Positions 5,719 through 8,033 of a stretch of 8,033 nucleotides of DNA are shown piece after piece. Position 1 is the first letter of the stretch, and every line of letters starts with the position of its first letter. A program made the translations under genes and the position numbers. Below the pieces are notes generated by a model that was not told where the DNA came from, did not search any database, and saw nothing but the letters and a program-made list of their open reading frames with translations. The stretch covers positions 1 to 8,033 of the forward strand of contig JADFCT010000170.1 in assembly GCA_017161665.1 (NCBI GenBank), read 5' to 3'. This stretch comes from Candidatus Sumerlaeota bacterium (GTDB lineage Bacteria > Sumerlaeota > Sumerlaeia > JADFCT01).

Positions 5719-5726
5719 GACTTTTT

Positions 5727-6404
5727 ATGCTACGAATCGACAAGGAACTGTTGCGCTGGGAGGCGAAGCGGGTTTGGCGTTTGAACACCATCTTTCTGGG
5801 CATTGGGGGATTGGCGACGCTGATGATTTCGGCGCCTTTGGGGGACAGCGAATTTCCCATGTTAGGCTTCGTGTTTGTCTATTTCCACTGTCTGGCCCTG
5901 GCCCGCGTGTCGGGCGGCCACATGACCCGGCAATATCATATCTATCGGATGAGAGGCTATTCGCGAAACCAACTCTGGGGACACTATCTGCTGGTAACCG
6001 CCGGGTCGGCGCTCCTGGTCTGGGGGGTCATCAGCCTGTCCATTGTTTCGGGCTTTCGATCCTTCTATCAGCAGACCATGGAGGGCACGCCCCTTTATCC
6101 GATGATGGCGCGACGGGATTGGGGCGTCATTTTCCCCCTGCTGGTGGCGTATGTCCTGATTCTGCCGGTGGCCACTTATGAATGGACCCGCTATGGCGCG
6201 CCCGTCCATGGCCGGGCGGTGGGGCGGTGGCTGATGGCGGGCGTCTTCTTCTTCGGCATGTTTATGATGACCCTTTCGGTTGAGGGAAGAAGTCTTTTGG
6301 GCGTTTGGCATGTCTGGTTGTCCCTGGGGGCGCTCGCGATCATATCCGGAACGGCGCTCTTTGGCAGCTGGTGGGGATTTCAGAACTGGGAGGTCCGGTC
6401 ATGA
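5727..6404 (+). CDS. Six-helix membrane protein resembling an ABC-2-type permease
   Basis: A 225-residue integral membrane protein with about six predicted helices: roughly 20-38, 43-60, 85-107, 133-150, 167-185 and 196-216. The cytoplasmic-looking N-terminus (KELLRWEAKRVWRLN) and the basic loop YRMRGYSRNQLWGHY between helices 2 and 3 recall the start and the coupling loop of ABC-2 permeases such as those beside GldA/NatA-type ATPases. No decisive family signature is present, so permease is an inference from topology and layout. No ATP-binding subunit is in the window; one could lie past the right edge. The stop codon overlaps the next start (ATGA, 6401-6404), which implies translational coupling with the PEGA-like membrane protein. 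A purely structural or regulatory membrane role is also possible. Confidence 0.8.
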   Translation: MLRIDKELLRWEAKRVWRLNTIFLGIGGLATLMISAPLGDSEFPMLGFVFVYFHCLALARVSGGHMTRQYHIYRMRGYSRNQLWGHYLLVTAGSALLVWGVISLSIVSGFRSFYQQTMEGTPLYPMMARRDWGVIFPLLVAYVLILPVATYEWTRYGAPVHGRAVGRWLMAGVFFFGMFMMTLSVEGRSLLGVWHVWLSLGALAIISGTALFGSWWGFQNWEVRS

Positions 6405-8033
6405 TGGCGACGCCAAGATTTTCGGTTTTGGGTTTGCTGATCCCACTTGTCCTGATTGTGGCCGTCGTCTGGGGGATCATGATCGGGTGGCGTCGGCGTA
6501 AAACGCCCCTGCCCGAGGCCTATCGCTATGAGAACCTGCGTCGGCCCGATTGGCGCTTTCGACTGGTGGATACCGCGTTGGCGGCCGTGATGAGTGGCTG
6601 GATTCTGGGCATCATGATGCTGGGGCGTGAACATGGCGGGGCCATCATCCGAGTCGAGAATCTTCCCGAAGGCGGCATCGAGTGGCTCAATCAATTGCGC
6701 CTGATGTATGGGGGGCTGTGGCTCCTCGCCGTGACGCTGGTGGCCTGGGGCAAGGGGCGGAGCGGCATTTTTCTCATGGTCGGCACGTTGATTCTGTTTG
6801 TATTCAGCGTACAAAACGGAAACGACACCTATTATCGAAATCAATGGGGCGGCGGCTCGTCCGGCTATAATGGTCCTACCAGAATCATTCTGAATGTTAC
6901 GACCGAAAGCGGCGATGTTCAGGTTGAAGGTGTCGATCTCTGGGCGAATGATATTTACCTGGGGCAGACACCGGTCACGATAACACAAGCGGAGTTCTTC
7001 TCCATGGTCCCGGCCTGGCCGGAAAAACCGGGTGACTACGACGCTCGAATGGGTGGTGAGGATAGAATCGGGTACGCTCAAAGTTTCAGAAATCGCGGCT
7101 CGCGTAGCGGCTATCGTTGGCAAAATTTCAGGATCGAAAAAATCGATCAATACTACTTGAGAGCCGAGTGGCATGGCGAGCCGGTGGGGATGACCCGGGG
7201 GTGGGGGAGCAGTGGGAGCAATAATGAGGTCTCCTATCGCTTTCGCGTTTCCTTTGCCGGACGCGACGAGCGGTTCCGAAACCTGCTGAATCAGGCGCGG
7301 GGGCTCGATTATGACGTGTCTTCGGAATGGCTGGCTGTGGCGAACTCCTATGGAGAGGAAGCCTGGAATCGATTGGATGATCTGGCAGGAAGGGAGCCGG
7401 GATTTGATACGTTGCTCAAAGGATTGGAACGGGCGCGACAGGAAGCGATGCTGACGTCGATGGGCCTGACGCTTGAAAGCCCGCCCATGGCGATTTTTGA
7501 AGCCATTTTGGAAGCGGCGGATCGGGAGGACCGATACAGCACGCTGGGCCCCTTGGGGCAGCTCATGGAGTCGCTCATCCCCCAACTGGACGCCGACGCG
7601 GTGGCGAACCGGGCCGTTCGGAGATTGAAGGGCAATCTCCATCCCACCAGCGAATATACCTATGGAGAACGCAATGGACAGTTCCATTTTTCCCATAATG
7701 ACGACAACAGTCACCTTTCCTCATCGACCTCCGGTGGAGGTTCCGGGAACGTCATGACGGGTGGGGACTATGCCCTGGTCCATGCGGTCTGGAAGATTGA
7801 CGAATATCTGGACGCCCAGGGCGAGGACACGCCGAATCCCATGGAGGAAAGGGTTTCGCCCGCCTTGTTCGATGTTGGGGAGGGGCGGCGATATGGCTCC
7901 AATCTTTCGTATGCTGTTTATCTGGGGGGCGAAGAAGTCGATCAGTATATCAGCGGGTATGCGGATATGAAGGAAGGGGAATGGCGGGGGATGATGAATT
8001 TGAAGCCCCTGAGAGAGGGGCGAACCGGTTCGG
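6401..8033 (+). CDS. Large membrane protein with four N-terminal helices and a PEGA-like motif, 3' end outside window
   Basis: An open frame of 544 codons from ATG at 6401 to the right edge, with no stop. Helices are predicted at about 8-30, 56-74, 101-117 and 121-138, with RRRK after the first. The following region starts TRIILNVTTESGDVQVEGVD and then WANDIYLGQTPVTIT (181-195). The latter matches the PEGA pattern of a short beta hairpin with an extra-cytoplasmic surface loop (V-x-G-x-x-LG-x-TP-V-x-I). After it come mixed segments rich in charged residues, and a Ser/Gly/Asn/His-rich stretch (about 431-455) that looks like a linker. I do not recognise the rest. The start overlaps the permease-like stop codon by 4 nt, so both proteins are probably made together. 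PEGA motifs are often found in surface or signalling proteins; a role as partner or sensor of the permease-like protein is inference only. Confidence 0.8.
   Translation, partial: MMATPRFSVLGLLIPLVLIVAVVWGIMIGWRRRKTPLPEAYRYENLRRPDWRFRLVDTALAAVMSGWILGIMMLGREHGGAIIRVENLPEGGIEWLNQLRLMYGGLWLLAVTLVAWGKGRSGIFLMVGTLILFVFSVQNGNDTYYRNQWGGGSSGYNGPTRIILNVTTESGDVQVEGVDLWANDIYLGQTPVTITQAEFFSMVPAWPEKPGDYDARMGGEDRIGYAQSFRNRGSRSGYRWQNFRIEKIDQYYLRAEWHGEPVGMTRGWGSSGSNNEVSYRFRVSFAGRDERFRNLLNQARGLDYDVSSEWLAVANSYGEEAWNRLDDLAGREPGFDTLLKGLERARQEAMLTSMGLTLESPPMAIFEAILEAADREDRYSTLGPLGQLMESLIPQLDADAVANRAVRRLKGNLHPTSEYTYGERNGQFHFSHNDDNSHLSSSTSGGGSGNVMTGGDYALVHAVWKIDEYLDAQGEDTPNPMEERVSPALFDVGEGRRYGSNLSYAVYLGGEEVDQYISGYADMKEGEWRGMMNLKPLREGRTGS

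Larger units (their letters stand above)
5355..5726. other. Divergent intergenic region with inverted 9-nt-periodic arrays
   Basis: This 372-nt gap separates the minus-strand deacylase operon from the plus-strand membrane-protein pair, so it must hold promoters for both. It contains two repeat arrays and a hairpin, listed separately. A -10-like TATAGA (5661-5666) precedes the permease gene without a matching -35 box. TTGCCT (5655-5660) with TGTAAC (5677-5682) is an alternative weak pair. On the minus strand TTGCGT and TAGACT, 18 nt apart, are equally weak. No small gene with a credible start signal was found. Confidence 0.6.

Noticed and set aside
5548..5784. Small plus-strand open frame in the divergent intergenic region
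   Set aside because: It starts with TTG without a ribosome site, runs through the repeat array and overlaps the start of the permease-like gene in another frame.
6380..7714. Minus-strand open frame of 444 codons antisense to the PEGA-like gene
   Set aside because: It is rich in Pro, His, Gln and Arg without any domain. The plus strand has an uninterrupted frame coupled to the upstream gene, with membrane helices and a PEGA-like motif. The antisense frame is a shadow of a GC-rich gene.

Overview
The window looks like chromosomal DNA from a GC-rich (by eye about 55-60%) Gram-negative bacterium of an uncultured or lightly sampled lineage. The best taxonomic hint is the first gene, a solitary pseudopilin with the segments LTTPVAYMTNVPQDPF and YDPTNGT. 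I associate these with the abundant single pseudopilins of Hydrogenedentota, Sumerlaeota and Planctomycetota-like genomes. This placement is an inference from memory, not a search. No mobile element, CRISPR array, tRNA or rRNA is visible.

Layout. Bases 1-155 hold the possible tail of an upstream gene and a near-consensus sigma70-type promoter (TTGACG, 17 nt, TATATT). This is followed by a pseudopilin gene (156-785, +) with a strong Shine-Dalgarno site. Then comes a GT39/ArnT-like polytopic glycosyltransferase (881-2665, +). It has no Shine-Dalgarno site but a good promoter whose predicted transcription start falls on its ATG, so it is probably leaderless. A 258-nt gap (2666-2923) contains an inverted repeat just after the stop codon and a degenerate 9-nt tandem array of CGCAGAGAN type. 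A small lipoprotein gene (2924-3514, +) follows, and its 3' end overlaps by 18 nt the convergent inositol-monophosphatase-family gene (3497-4282, -). That gene lies directly downstream of a LysK/M20-type deacylase gene (4293-5354, -), and the two form a tight operon.

The 372-nt divergent intergenic region (5355-5726) carries two oppositely oriented 9-nt-periodic arrays. They flank a GC-rich hairpin, so the whole region is an imperfect inverted structure. Rightward from it run a six-helix permease-like membrane protein (5727-6404) and, by an ATGA stop/start overlap, a large protein (6401 to beyond the window end). This second protein has four N-terminal helices, a PEGA-like motif and a long soluble region. 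It is open at the right edge, so its 3' part is missing.

How the genes fit together. The pseudopilin, glycosyltransferase and lipoprotein are cell-envelope genes with apparently separate control. The minus-strand pair is metabolic (amino-group deacylation and sugar or inositol phosphate hydrolysis). The right-hand pair is a membrane module of unknown role and is the least familiar part. The most interesting non-coding features are the two 9-nt-period repeat regions and the probable leaderless promoter.
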